A stretch of 14,804 nucleotides of DNA. Source: Candidatus Competibacteraceae bacterium (lineage in GTDB: Bacteria; Pseudomonadota; Gammaproteobacteria; Competibacterales; Competibacteraceae). The position numbers and the translations under genes are program-made. The stretch is taken from NCBI GenBank assembly GCA_016712625.1, contig JADJQQ010000012.1:1-14804 (forward strand), written 5' to 3'. The notes under the pieces were generated by a model. It did not search any database, was not told the origin of the DNA, and saw only the letters and a program-made list of their open reading frames with translations. Positions 1 through 6,986 of the stretch are shown here, in pieces; positions within the stretch are counted from its first letter, which is position 1, and each line of letters begins with the position of its first letter.

Positions 1-44
1 GTCAAGGTGAAATTTGCGTTTTTGATGTTAAATAAATCGCCCAT
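1..44 (-). CDS. Start of next phage gene (partial), probably tail protein
   Basis: Only the first 14 codons are inside the window: ATG at 44, then MGDLFNIKNANFTL, running off the edge. A strong Shine-Dalgarno sequence GGGGAG (55-60) sits 10 nt upstream, the best in the window, which fits a highly expressed gene. By position, directly after the tail-terminator-like gene and one small gene, the major tail tube protein would be expected. That identity is inferred from gene order only; the residues alone do not identify the family. Confidence 0.6.
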   Translation of the reverse strand, partial: MGDLFNIKNANFTL

Positions 45-63
45 TAGGTTTTAGCTCCCCTTT

Positions 64-292
64 TTATGAATACAACCGCGCCTTGATATGCTCGATTGTG
101 GCTTGCAACTTGGCTCGGCAGTTGCGATATGCCAGATGTTTTTGATCATCAGGCGTTAACTCCGCCTGTTCAGCGTCGATGTTTGCCAACGCCTGGTCAG
201 CAGGTCAAGCGTCACCACCAGGCCCGCTTCAATTTTCTTTTTGCCATAAATAGCTCCACTGTCTCGGTTTCGTTATTACATTCGCACGTCAT
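64..292 (-). CDS. Small unknown protein, frame broken twice
   Basis: No long ORF is visible, but three short frames join into a sensible 76-residue protein. It starts at ATG 292 (MTCECNNETETVELFMAKRK), continues in a second frame (IEAGLVVTLDLL), then in a third (QALANIDAEQAELTP ... HIKARLYS), and stops at 64-66. The breaks are at the TTTT run near 233-236 and at GG near 195-196 (plus-strand letters). One added base at each restores a single frame of exactly 77 codons. The start follows the upstream stop (TAG at 295-297) by two bases. No family is recognised. It lies between the tail terminator and the presumed tail tube gene, where short accessory proteins are common. The N terminus carries two cysteines (CEC). 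Confidence 0.55.
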
Positions 293-294
293 GT

Positions 295-764
295 CTACAC
301 ACTCGCCCTTGTCTCTGTGATGATTTGCGTTATTTCTGCGTAGTGGCAGAGCGCCCCACCTTCGCCGCCAAAGAGCCGATGTTCTAAGACGTCAATGCTG
401 GCTGGTTGGTGTCAGGGTAGCCACTTGCCCGTATGCTCGTTGCGTCGTCTAGGGCGCTGGCTACCGTTTCCGCCAACGTTGCAAAAACTTTCTCGCTGGC
501 AATAGAATCAATGAGCGACATATACCCGCGAACCTTGAAACGATGACGGCGCACTATACGGCAGGTGTTGGTTTCTTCGCTCTCAAATCCTTCGTGGGCA
601 ATCGTCCATGCTCTAATCTGCTGCTGCCCGCCGATCGTCGTCTGGTAAAAGTTCAGAAAGGCGGATAGCTCGTTGCTGTATCGGTGATAGTCATAGACTT
701 TGCCAATGTCCGTTATATCCTTGACGATGGTGTACAGTAGCCCGCGTATGGTTTCCTGACTCAT
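295..764 (-). CDS. Tail terminator-like protein, frameshifted near its C terminus
   Basis: It starts at ATG 764 (MSQETIRGLLYTIV), overlapping the gp10-like gene by ATGA. The first frame runs to a stop at 384, but the natural C terminus is in another frame: IDVLEHRLFGGEGG, then ALCHYAEITQIITETRASV, stop at 295-297. A single missing base near 395-403 explains the break, and the repaired product is about 156 residues. The pattern, with a mid-protein RHRFKVRGYMSLIDS strand and a terminal HYAEI strand, fits phage tail-completion/terminator proteins that cap the tail tube and join it to the head. Position directly after an HK97 gp10-like gene supports this role. The upstream ATG at 806 is in frame but lies inside the neighbouring gene and is not used here. 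The functional name is by similarity of pattern and order, not a database match. Confidence 0.65.
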
Positions 765-1252
765 CCCACCAGCCTCCGTACCACGCGCCCAGGAAAGTCG
801 GCCCACAACTTTTTAACCGTAGGCAATGCCGCCTGATAGCCGCGCTTAAACATATACGCGCCTTTCGTGCCGCGTCGGCCAATGGCTCGTGCAATCATAA
901 AGGCAAGTGCTTTGGCTGTCGTTTCTGTTGCTATGCCCTTGCGGATAACCCACAACTGGATGGCTCCAACAGGTGGCATTCTGCCCGGCTTACGGCCTTC
1001 CTCAACCGGCAGGGCATACATGACGGGATTCATCACCACGCCCTGAATATTGAACCCAGCGCCTAGAATGTCCGTCGTTGTGCCTGCGCGTAGCGTGCCC
1101 GTATTGACAGGCGTGTACGCGGCAACCTGCGCCTCTACCACGTCAACCGACTGTTGCATTGTGCGCCGCGCTTCACTGCCCATTACGCTTTCAAACGTGC
1201 CGAGCTTTTGGGAAAACGCCGTTACCTGGCTTGCATCTACTCCGCCACTCAT
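761..1252 (-). CDS. HK97 gp10-like head-tail joining / tail completion protein
   Basis: A 163-residue protein starting at ATG 1252 (MSGGVDASQVTAFSQ). I prefer this start to the in-frame ATG at 1306 because it gives an ATGA overlap with the connector gene. The features match the HK97 gp10 family: an N-terminal helix that binds as a multimer, the signature AYTPVNTGTLRAG near residues 46-58, then beta strands with VMYALPVEEGRKPGRMPP, and a C-terminal helix GYQAALPTVKKLW. Family members act at the head-tail interface of siphoviruses. The next gene (tail terminator) also overlaps by ATGA, so the two are translationally coupled. The reading frame is intact. Confidence 0.85.
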   Translation of the reverse strand: MSGGVDASQVTAFSQKLGTFESVMGSEARRTMQQSVDVVEAQVAAYTPVNTGTLRAGTTTDILGAGFNIQGVVMNPVMYALPVEEGRKPGRMPPVGAIQLWVIRKGIATETTAKALAFMIARAIGRRGTKGAYMFKRGYQAALPTVKKLWADFPGRVVRRLVG

Positions 1253-1962
1253 CGACCACCCCAGAACATATACCGCCGACGGCCGTCCCCCGTATCGGTA
1301 TCCCAATTGATAAACTCACCAGCGGGGCGCAAGTCTTGATCTTTGTCTAGCTCCATGTGGTTCAGGTAGACCTTTTCAAGCTCACGCGCCCGCGCGGAGA
1401 ACTCCCCAGCCCTCGAGGTGTGCCCTACCGAATCAGCCGCTATGCCGCTGTCGGTGGTTTTGCTGTAACGTATTGCCAGCGATTGGCAATACATTGACGC
1501 CAGCAAGTGCCCCAGCGCGTAAAAATCACGCGCCGGGATGTTGTACTCGCCGCTCGTTTCGACGTATGGTACCGTGTGGCGGATTCGCATGGTCTCTGTG
1601 CTGGCTGGCGCGTGGTTTGGCAAAAACAGGTAACGTGTACCGGCTGCCCAGTAGTCATCATCCCAATCGTCGTTGTCCAGGTAGACCGGCACATCGTCGC
1701 TGGCTATGGCAATTGCCGGGTATTCGATGCTGGTAATAGTGCTATACCCTTCAACCCATGAAGCAAGGCTGGCGGTGATACCGTAATATCGCCCGCCGTC
1801 GCCTGTTACGTCCGTCGTCACATCCTCTGGCCTGTCGTGCCCGTATCGCTCCACAGCAGCCGGTACAATGTCCTGCCGCGTTGCTTGTGGCATGATGTTT
1901 TCATCGTCAATGTGCGCCAGCGATACGGCGTAGATAATCAGAGAATCAACGTTAACGGTCAT
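1249..1962 (-). CDS. Head-tail connector/adaptor protein
   Basis: A 237-residue protein starting at ATG 1962, in a TAATG overlap with the preceding gene's stop. The middle has short beta-rich segments including PVYLDNDDWDDDYWAAGTRY. The C-terminal third (about 145-205) is helical with a pattern often seen in connector-region phage proteins: NIPARDFYALGHLLASMYCQ, then SKTTDSGIAADSVGHTSRAG and EFSARARELEKVY. Position between the capsid/decoration genes and the gp10-like gene is where the adaptor that docks onto the portal ring is encoded. The acidic run DNDDWDDDYW (about 96-105) is unusual. The assignment rests on gene order and a remembered sequence pattern rather than a search, so the exact family is uncertain. 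Confidence 0.65.
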   Translation of the reverse strand: MTVNVDSLIIYAVSLAHIDDENIMPQATRQDIVPAAVERYGHDRPEDVTTDVTGDGGRYYGITASLASWVEGYSTITSIEYPAIAIASDDVPVYLDNDDWDDDYWAAGTRYLFLPNHAPASTETMRIRHTVPYVETSGEYNIPARDFYALGHLLASMYCQSLAIRYSKTTDSGIAADSVGHTSRAGEFSARARELEKVYLNHMELDKDQDLRPAGEFINWDTDTGDGRRRYMFWGGR

Positions 1963-2246
1963 TACTGGTAAACCACATAGGCGGCGGCGCTTGCCCCGCC
2001 AATATCAGCATAGATGCCATTTGTGAACACGTAGCCACACCCAGGCGACCACTGCACGGTAGTCCCTTGTGCCGCTTTTAGCGTGGCCAAAATTGTCCCA
2101 CTTGCCGCGCTGGCGTTGTCATACAGGATGATAGACCCGGCGGCGGCGTCGCCTGCCGTCAATAAGACAGAGTACAAAACGCCGTTCTTTGCCTTAACAA
2201 CGCCATCGGCCGTTACCGCTGCGTGTGCTGCTGGTCCGTAACTCAT
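1962..2246 (-). CDS. Small beta-rich phage structural protein
   Basis: A 94-residue protein with no charged clusters, rich in Ala, Gly, Val and Tyr. It consists almost wholly of predicted beta strands: GVLYSVLLTAGDAAAG, SIILYDNASAASGTILATLK, TTVQWSPGCGYVFTNGIYAD, AAYVVYQ. This YDN-x-ASG pattern, ending in a glycine-bounded strand and a final VVY, is typical of small structural proteins encoded beside major capsid genes. A capsid decoration or fibre-like role is plausible but not shown. The start at 2246 overlaps the upstream stop by ATGA, and its own stop overlaps the connector start by one base, so it is tightly coupled in the head operon. Confidence 0.65.
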   Translation of the reverse strand: MSYGPAAHAAVTADGVVKAKNGVLYSVLLTAGDAAAGSIILYDNASAASGTILATLKAAQGTTVQWSPGCGYVFTNGIYADIGGASAAAYVVYQ

Positions 2247-2851
2247 TTCTTCTTCCTTGTCCGCGCTTTTGGCGCTTCCGGTTCTACGGCTGGCGCTGCT
2301 ACCGCTACAGGTTCCGCCGTGGCGATTAGTTCTGACAACGGGATTGTGTACTTAGGACAGCCAGCAACCCCGTTGTCAATCACCAAAACGAATACCTGTT
2401 CGGCCTCATCTACGCGGTGAGCCATCACCTTGTCAGGCGTAGTCCCCACGTATGCACAAGCCGCTTTCAGGTAATCAGCCATTACGCGCTCTTTTCCCCG
2501 ACCAGTGCCAGGGATATGCCCGACAATGGTCGTCGCATTTGCGGCGCTGTTGGCGTCAAAAGTCAGAATGGAGCCAGCCGGTACATATACCGGTTCGTTG
2601 GTTCCGCCGACGTGGGTAGATTTCCAGGTGCCCGGCGTGGCCTTCGTGGCGCAAGCCAAAGCGGTGATGTCTGAGCCGCCGCTGTTGTTGATGTCCAGGG
2701 TCAAGCCAGCGTCATCGGCAGACGGGGCAGCTACAACAGCAACGATGTGCAGGTCATAGATAGCGGTGATGGCTGCGTAGGCATCGCCCAAAGCAGCAGC
2801 CGAGCCAGGATAAATGGCGGGCAAAGCAATTGAGATCAATCGTTCGTTCAT
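2243..2851 (-). CDS. Probable capsid-associated (decoration-like) protein, 202 aa
   Basis: The start chosen is ATG 2851 (MNERLISIALPAIYPG), with GGAG about 10 nt upstream. The in-frame ATG at 2887 falls inside a strong hairpin and lacks a ribosome site. Residues 20-125 read as alternating beta strands, including a stretch like that of lipid- or sugar-free beta-sandwich virion proteins: GLTLDINNSGGSD, THVGGTNEPVYVPAGSILTF and ATTIVGHIPG. Residues 130-175 form a mixed domain (ADYLKAACAYVGTTPDKVMA). The C terminus is a low-complexity tail of Ala/Pro/Val/Glu ending in KARTRKKK, suggesting an exposed basic end. It follows the major capsid gene, the usual place for a decoration or head-stabilising protein. 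No specific family is recognised. Confidence 0.55.
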   Translation of the reverse strand: MNERLISIALPAIYPGSAAALGDAYAAITAIYDLHIVAVVAAPSADDAGLTLDINNSGGSDITALACATKATPGTWKSTHVGGTNEPVYVPAGSILTFDANSAANATTIVGHIPGTGRGKERVMADYLKAACAYVGTTPDKVMAHRVDEAEQVFVLVIDNGVAGCPKYTIPLSELIATAEPVAVAAPAVEPEAPKARTRKKK

Positions 2852-2869
2852 TGTTTTTTCTCCAAAGTA

Positions 2870-2891
2870 GGGGATGGTGTTACCCATCCCC
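2870..2891 (-). promoter_or_regulatory. Perfect 8-bp hairpin after the capsid gene
   Basis: GGGGATGG and CCATCCCC pair perfectly around a 6-nt loop, between the capsid stop codon (2910) and the next start (2851). No U-run follows on the minus strand, so it is not a standard terminator. It could protect the 3' end of the capsid message, act as a processing site, or lower expression of the following genes. Confidence 0.6.
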
Positions 2892-2909
2892 GATACTGTG
2901 TCAGTTCAA

Positions 2910-5153
2910 TTAAGCAACGTTGCTTTTGTGAAGCAGTCGCCAATCGACAACCGGGGCCACATCGTAAGTGTCGCTAAAGCGGTATGTCATCATGCGCAGC
3001 TTGTACCGGATCGTGTCGTTGGTGAACATGGAACCAGCCACCTCAGCATCAGCCGCCACAACTTGCGGAGTCCGCATGCCAGACGGGAATACCAGCTTGA
3101 TCGGGCTTTTGCCACGATAGCGGGCGAGTACCGCCCAATCGTTGGCGTCGGTCCAGTCAGGAACCTGTACAACCTCAACGCCCTGGTAATACGGGTTGAT
3201 AGCGCTTACACTGGCGCTTGTGCTTGGCACAAATTCACTGTTGCGAATCTGGTTAGCGGTGGTCCGTAAACCAACCGGCACGAGCAATGTAAACGGCCCC
3301 ATGTCTACGAGCTTGCGCCCCGTGCCCAATGGGCGCGAGGTCTGGGCATACATGGCGTTGATTACGGTGTCAAACTGCGAGTGAGACAATGCAGTCGTCA
3401 ACAGGTTGGCATGGCCCCCGGCGGAGGTTGCGGCCGTTGCGTTGAACAGAGCGCCCGTGTCAGACAGTACCGGCCCGGCGGAGGTGTTGGTGGTAAACAC
3501 ACCGGCTACTTTTGCGCTTAGGGTGTTGTACCAGGCGTCGGCCAGGCGGGTTGGCAAGTTGCGAAAATAGGTGATTTTGTCGGCCAGCAAATCTTCAAGA
3601 TGTACCGCAACATAGTTACCTTGTTTCACATGGCTTGCCGTTTCTTCCTCGTCCTGGAGCTGCATTTCGGTGTAGGTGGAACCTTTAGGAACCACGTCCA
3701 GAGAATCAGCGCCGAACAGGCGGGCAAAGGTGAAGTCGTCAATGGGATTGTCGCTTACTTCTTCATCAACGAGTTGCTCGTACCAGCGATTTTGCCCGGC
3801 GTAGTCAACGGCCGTCATAATGTTGACGGTGTTTTTAATGACAGTTGCTAGGGACAATGCTTCTTGATAGTTCACGCTGTCGAGAGTCCAGCCACCGTTA
3901 AGGAACTGAGTGCGAATCAGTTCAGACATACGGCCGTCAAAACGAAGGTTGGGCTTGCCCGCGTTTTTCCACGCTTGCAAAGATTCTGATTCTTGCGCCC
4001 GTTCCTGCACCCGGTCGTCGGCATGGTTTTCCAGACCTTCAACAGAGCGGCCAGCGATTTTGTACATAAACATCATCGCAGCTTTGTCTTTCTCATCCCA
4101 AACGGATTCGACCTGACGTTGCCCACCCGCGCCAGTTACACGGCCGCTGGTGTCATTGGCGGCTTCGGTAGCCCGCACTTTTTCAATCATTGCCATTACC
4201 TCTTTTTCTTCCACAATGCGGCCTTCAAAAGCGGCTTCTACAACGGCGCGGCCCTTGTCGGTCAGTTTGGCGGCTTCCAGCTTGCGACCCAGCAGCAGTT
4301 CAAAGCGGGCGGCGCGTGCTTCTTGCAGCGCGGCTTCTGCCTTGTCGTTGGCTTCCGTGTTCACTGGCGCGGCCTGTACCGGTTCTGCGGCTTCCGGCTC
4401 CGTTTCTTCTTCTGACTCCTGCACTTGTTCTTCTTCCACATCGGCGGCGAGGGATTCCGCGATAGTGGAGCGAACCAGGGCAGGAACCTGCAACTGAATG
4501 CCGTCAATCTTGGCATCCAACTTAGCAAACAGTTCCTCTAATTTCGTTTCGTCCATTTGATTGGCTCCCTTAATTACGTCTTGCGGAGTGGCGGCGGCTA
4601 TCAGACGTTCAAAGCCGCCACCCGCCGCCGGGTCTCCTACTAAATCAACTGATAAAATTTTCTTAAACCCTTCGATTGTCGGCATTGATACTCCCTCGAA
4701 TACCACGTCCGATCCTATGTCAGGAAAGGTGTCAATACTTAATCCAATTGCCCCCAAAACGCCCGCGTCATGGGCGTTTTTTAGCTTCTTGGCTAATGCC
4801 TCCTCCACCACCTTAAAAACGCCTCTGAGCTGATTTTTGGCGGCGTCCCAACGCGGCTTGACGATAGTGCCTAGCCATTCTTTGCTAGGTGAGCGCATCC
4901 CCTGTTTGGCTTCAAACTCTGCTTGTGTCAGGTGGTTGTCGTAAACCTTCACGCCTTCCCACTGCGCCGCACTTTCGGCAATGGCGCTGGTGGAATACAA
5001 ACGGCCGTTCTTGCTGCGAATGTAGGTACGGCCGTCAACCGTCACAATGTCGGCTGGCGTCCGTGCGCCGATAATGGTCACTTCCCATTCGCGCCCGGTC
5101 TTTTCTTCTGTGGCCTCTAGTGTGGCCTCTAGGTAGAGTTGTTGTTGTGTCAT
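2910..5153 (-). CDS. Prohead protease - scaffold - major capsid fusion protein
   Basis: A single 747-residue ORF combining three head-assembly functions. Residues about 25-190 look like a phage prohead serine protease: YDNHL with candidate catalytic His74, GAIGLSID with Ser139, and ILSVDLVGDPAA with Asp170. Residues about 200-350 are charged and helical with a Glu/Ala/Pro-rich stretch (about 238-265), as expected for a delta/scaffold domain. Residues about 350-747 resemble a major capsid protein: FARLFGADSLDVVPKGSTYT, RNLPTRLADAWYNTLSAKV, TLLVPVGLR, PDWTDANDWAVLARY and IRYKLRMMTYRFSDTY. Families with separate protease and capsid genes are the norm; here self-cleavage would have to free the capsid subunit. 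Catalytic residues are assigned by pattern only. ATG 5153 directly follows the upstream TAA, and the frame is intact over 2.2 kb. Confidence 0.85.
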   Translation of the reverse strand: MTQQQLYLEATLEATEEKTGREWEVTIIGARTPADIVTVDGRTYIRSKNGRLYSTSAIAESAAQWEGVKVYDNHLTQAEFEAKQGMRSPSKEWLGTIVKPRWDAAKNQLRGVFKVVEEALAKKLKNAHDAGVLGAIGLSIDTFPDIGSDVVFEGVSMPTIEGFKKILSVDLVGDPAAGGGFERLIAAATPQDVIKGANQMDETKLEELFAKLDAKIDGIQLQVPALVRSTIAESLAADVEEEQVQESEEETEPEAAEPVQAAPVNTEANDKAEAALQEARAARFELLLGRKLEAAKLTDKGRAVVEAAFEGRIVEEKEVMAMIEKVRATEAANDTSGRVTGAGGQRQVESVWDEKDKAAMMFMYKIAGRSVEGLENHADDRVQERAQESESLQAWKNAGKPNLRFDGRMSELIRTQFLNGGWTLDSVNYQEALSLATVIKNTVNIMTAVDYAGQNRWYEQLVDEEVSDNPIDDFTFARLFGADSLDVVPKGSTYTEMQLQDEEETASHVKQGNYVAVHLEDLLADKITYFRNLPTRLADAWYNTLSAKVAGVFTTNTSAGPVLSDTGALFNATAATSAGGHANLLTTALSHSQFDTVINAMYAQTSRPLGTGRKLVDMGPFTLLVPVGLRTTANQIRNSEFVPSTSASVSAINPYYQGVEVVQVPDWTDANDWAVLARYRGKSPIKLVFPSGMRTPQVVAADAEVAGSMFTNDTIRYKLRMMTYRFSDTYDVAPVVDWRLLHKSNVA

Positions 5154-5621
5154 TTATCGCCTTGTCGTTTCCGATACATAGTCAAGCATCCCGGTTATGA
5201 GTTCTGCCTTAAATCCCCACTCGCCCGGACCCTCAGCTATTGAGAATGATGCGTCAATCGCTTTAGTAAGCTCTTGTATCCTCATTCTGGCATGGGTTAT
5301 TTCTGCACGCCTATTCTTTTGCCCTCTGTAATTATTAACAGTCCTTTCTAATTTCCCTCTGTTAACCTGTTGTGTTTTTATCCTGCTAACAATTTGCCGC
5401 CTTGCAGCGTATTCGCCTCCCATTCCCTTTGGCGCTCTGCCCTTTGGCGGTGATATAGAATCAAGTGGCGAAACAGGCCCGCCGCCAAACAACTCATCTA
5501 AATCCTCTTTGCCGCCTGGCTTGCGGCGTAAACCTGTCCTTTTATTAACGGGCCAAACCGCCGCCTTGCCTTTTGTTGCTGTTAACTGTGCAAAAAACGC
5601 CCGCTTTGCTTTTACGGGCAA
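5154..5621 (-). CDS. Unknown basic protein, possibly the frameshift extension of the gene upstream
   Basis: A 155-codon frame ending at the TAA directly before the capsid ATG. It has no ATG or GTG start near its beginning: the first candidate is TTG at 5621 (PVKAKRAFFAQLTATKG), without a clear ribosome site, and the frame is open back through the A8 run that ends the preceding gene. It is therefore likely read as a -1 extension of the 298-residue protein, or the two are one gene with a miscalled homopolymer. The N-terminal half is basic and Gly/Pro-rich (NKRTGLRRKPGGKED, ISPPKGRAPKGMGG). The C-terminal half is helical (about 75-150), ending in EWGFKAELITGMLDYVSETT. No family is recognised; the place just before the protease-capsid gene suggests a head-assembly role. 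Confidence 0.55.
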   Translation of the reverse strand: MPVKAKRAFFAQLTATKGKAAVWPVNKRTGLRRKPGGKEDLDELFGGGPVSPLDSISPPKGRAPKGMGGEYAARRQIVSRIKTQQVNRGKLERTVNNYRGQKNRRAEITHARMRIQELTKAIDASFSIAEGPGEWGFKAELITGMLDYVSETTRR

Positions 5622-5638
5622 AACGTCAAAGTTCTCTG

Positions 5639-6535
5639 TTACTTTTTTTTACCAAACGTGTACTCAGCTATCTTTTCTGCTTCTTCTTTGCTGTAACCTT
5701 GCTTCATTAACAGAGGAATAGCGCGTTCTCTTTTCTCATCGCCTGCTTGTTTGGCCTCTAAGCCCCGTACAATCGCCTCGGCCCGCTTGTCGGCCGTATC
5801 CATTCGCTTGGCTACACTGCCAGCCCAGGCCATCCCAGGCCGTCCGCCCCAAAGCAGCCCGGCGATCATGCCGTTGCCTTTCTCTGGCGGCGTGTCCAGG
5901 TTCTTTTCGTGCCGCGCGAAAAAGGCAACCATCTGGCGGATGGTGTCAGGGCTTACGGCTTTACCGCTTGCCAGTGTCGTTGCCCGTGCAACGCCTGAAC
6001 CTATGCCCTGTTCGCCCGCCTGTTGGGTATCAAGCCCGCCCCGGCCGTGCTTGCGGCGTAGCATCAACCCACGCATGGCGGCTTTCTGCACCGCCTCTGG
6101 TGGCGTGAAGTCGATCCCTTGATATTTCACTGGCACGGCTTCTTGTGTTGATTCTGGCTCCGTAAACGCTTCCCCAAGAGATACCCGACAAATGGCAATA
6201 GCGGCGCTCATGTCTTTGCCCTGTGCCATGACCTTACTTACACACCGCTTGCCCTTAGCACTCGCCCCGCGCCACGCTTCTAGGGTGGGGGCGTCGGCTG
6301 TTTCCGCTTCTTTCATACCAGCTAGCACGCCTGGCACCATATCGGCGCTGCACTTTGCACCCAGCTCGCAAGCGGCATCGTGTACCCCTTGAATGCGTTG
6401 GGCATCGGTGCGGCTATTACGTGAGCCGTATTCTGTGAGGCGTTCGATCTGCTGCTCCAGCAAGCGGTCAAGGGCATTGGCTTGCCCTCTGGTTAACTTC
6501 TTCATGTTGCGCTTTAGCTTGTCGATTCGTGTCAT
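5639..6535 (-). CDS. Phage head-region protein with GVARA...YFARHE-type domain
   Basis: 298 residues from ATG 6535 (MTRIDKLKRNMKK). The in-frame ATG at 6568 is rejected because it lies in the loop of a terminator hairpin. Three parts are visible. An N-terminal helical segment (1-60) comes first. A cysteine-bearing motif follows, KRCVSKVMAQGKDMSAAIAI with CRVSLGE (about 96-122), similar to a short motif found in several phage structural genes. The third is a domain at about 145-245: PPEAVQKAAMRGLMLRRKHG, GVARATTLASGKAVSPDTIR, QMVAFFARHE and AGLLWGGRPGMAWA. I recall that domain attached to or beside prohead protease genes; its biochemical role is unknown to me. The C-terminal helix ends in FGKKK at an A8 run. 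No clear Shine-Dalgarno sequence precedes the start. Confidence 0.65.
   Translation of the reverse strand: MTRIDKLKRNMKKLTRGQANALDRLLEQQIERLTEYGSRNSRTDAQRIQGVHDAACELGAKCSADMVPGVLAGMKEAETADAPTLEAWRGASAKGKRCVSKVMAQGKDMSAAIAICRVSLGEAFTEPESTQEAVPVKYQGIDFTPPEAVQKAAMRGLMLRRKHGRGGLDTQQAGEQGIGSGVARATTLASGKAVSPDTIRQMVAFFARHEKNLDTPPEKGNGMIAGLLWGGRPGMAWAGSVAKRMDTADKRAEAIVRGLEAKQAGDEKRERAIPLLMKQGYSKEEAEKIAEYTFGKKK
5643..5650 (-). other. A8 run, candidate -1 frameshift site or miscalled homopolymer
   Basis: The upstream gene ends GGT AAA AAA AAG TAA. This contains the classical slippery heptamer A-AAA-AAG in the zero frame, immediately before the stop. A -1 slip continues exactly into the frame of the 155-codon ORF, which otherwise lacks a normal start. 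About 20 nt downstream GCCCG and CGGGC can form a short stem. Because the window has many homopolymer errors, a true A9 (simple fusion) is an equal alternative. Confidence 0.5.
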
Positions 6536-6545
6536 TGCCTGGAAA

Positions 6546-6584
6546 CAAAAAAAGGGCTGCGAGTCCATAAAGGAAACGCAGCCC
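6546..6584 (-). terminator. Rho-independent terminator
   Basis: On the minus strand GGGCTGCG (6577-6584) pairs perfectly with CGCAGCCC (6554-6561) around a 15-nt loop and is followed by seven T (6547-6553). It lies only about 10 bp upstream of the ATG at 6535, so transcription of the capsid genes needs read-through, antitermination or an unseen internal promoter. Confidence 0.85.
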
Positions 6585-6739
6585 GTGAGCTGTAAGTATT
6601 CAAATGTTTATTAGAGGGTTTATGCGCTTACAACCCTCTTTGTTTAACGAGACAGGGCGCAAGTCTGAACCGTGTCTTGGTGCGCGGGTAATACCCTCGC
6701 TGCTCCAGTTAAATGTTGCGGTTGGTCAACATGACCACC
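6546..6739 (-). ncRNA. Candidate structured phage RNA of about 190 nt
   Basis: This gene-free stretch has its own promoter and terminator and folds by eye into a chain of hairpins, in 5' to 3' order. First is GCGGTGGTCA/TGACC-ACCGC with one bulge (6718-6741). Next is GCG-A-GGGT-ATT-ACCC-G-CGC. Then comes a pair of mutually exclusive stems around GGTTCAGA (AGACA/TGTCT, or GCGC..AAG/CTTGCGC). After these are AGAGGGTT/AACCCTCT (6613-6639) and the terminator. The loop of the fourth hairpin holds GCGCA, which can pair with TGCGC upstream as a pseudoknot. I do not recognise a known RNA family. It could instead be a leader/attenuator for the gene at 6535. Codon-like ORFs are absent. Confidence 0.5.
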
Positions 6740-6745
6740 GCTGAT

Positions 6746-6774
6746 AGTTTAATCGTTTTTGCTTAACGTGTCAA
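6746..6774 (-). promoter_or_regulatory. Sigma70-like promoter before the structured RNA
   Basis: TTGACA (6769-6774, perfect -35), a 17-bp spacer, then TAAACT (6746-6751, 4 of 6 to the -10 consensus). Transcription would start near 6739, at the base of the first hairpin. An ACGGCCGT palindrome (6777-6784) lies directly upstream. Confidence 0.6.
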
Positions 6775-6800
6775 TTACGGCCGTTTTGCTCACTAAGTAT

Positions 6801-6986
6801 CTAAGTTATTCCTAGCCTATGCGCCAATCTGTCAATGCTTGCATCTAATACCACCTCGTCCGGCGTGCCCTGATAGCTTTTCCGCCACCCCTTGCGCTCG
6901 GCTTCCAACGTGGCAAAGTTCCGATTGAATACCGTAAACTCTACAAAATAGCCGTCGTCTATCAGCTTTTGAATGAGGTCACTCAT
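6801..6986 (-). CDS. Unknown small protein, 61 aa
   Basis: Starts at ATG 6986 in the element CAAGATGAGTGA, overlapping the stop of the preceding gene by 8 bp. The product (MSDLIQKLIDDGYFVEFTVF ... LDASIDRLAHRLGIT) has a short helix, a strand, and a C-terminal amphipathic helix. There are no membrane segments or metal motifs. It is the last of ten small genes that separate the MuF-like gene from the candidate RNA and the capsid genes. Function unknown; a compact soluble accessory protein is all that can be said. Confidence 0.6.
   Translation of the reverse strand: MSDLIQKLIDDGYFVEFTVFNRNFATLEAERKGWRKSYQGTPDEVVLDASIDRLAHRLGIT

Noticed and set aside
96..320. Plus-strand ORF of 74 codons
   Set aside because: It lies antisense to the repaired small gene and the end of the tail-terminator gene. 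Its composition is unlike a protein, it has no ribosome site, and no other plus-strand gene exists in the window.
3993..4415. Long plus-strand ORFs opposite the capsid fusion gene
   Set aside because: They are antisense shadows of a convincing 747-codon gene, rich in Phe/Arg/Ser runs, which arise from the complementary codons of its Glu/Ala-rich linker.
6536..6568. Upstream ATG at 6568 as the start of the 298-residue gene
   Set aside because: This ATG lies in the loop of a strong terminator, and the added residues are just the translated stem and U-run. The ATG at 6535 is preferred.
6640..6700. Possible tRNA suggested by GGTTCAGA on the minus strand
   Set aside because: No 7-bp acceptor stem, no D or anticodon arm at the right spacing and no CCA-compatible end could be found; the segment fits better in the hairpin chain.
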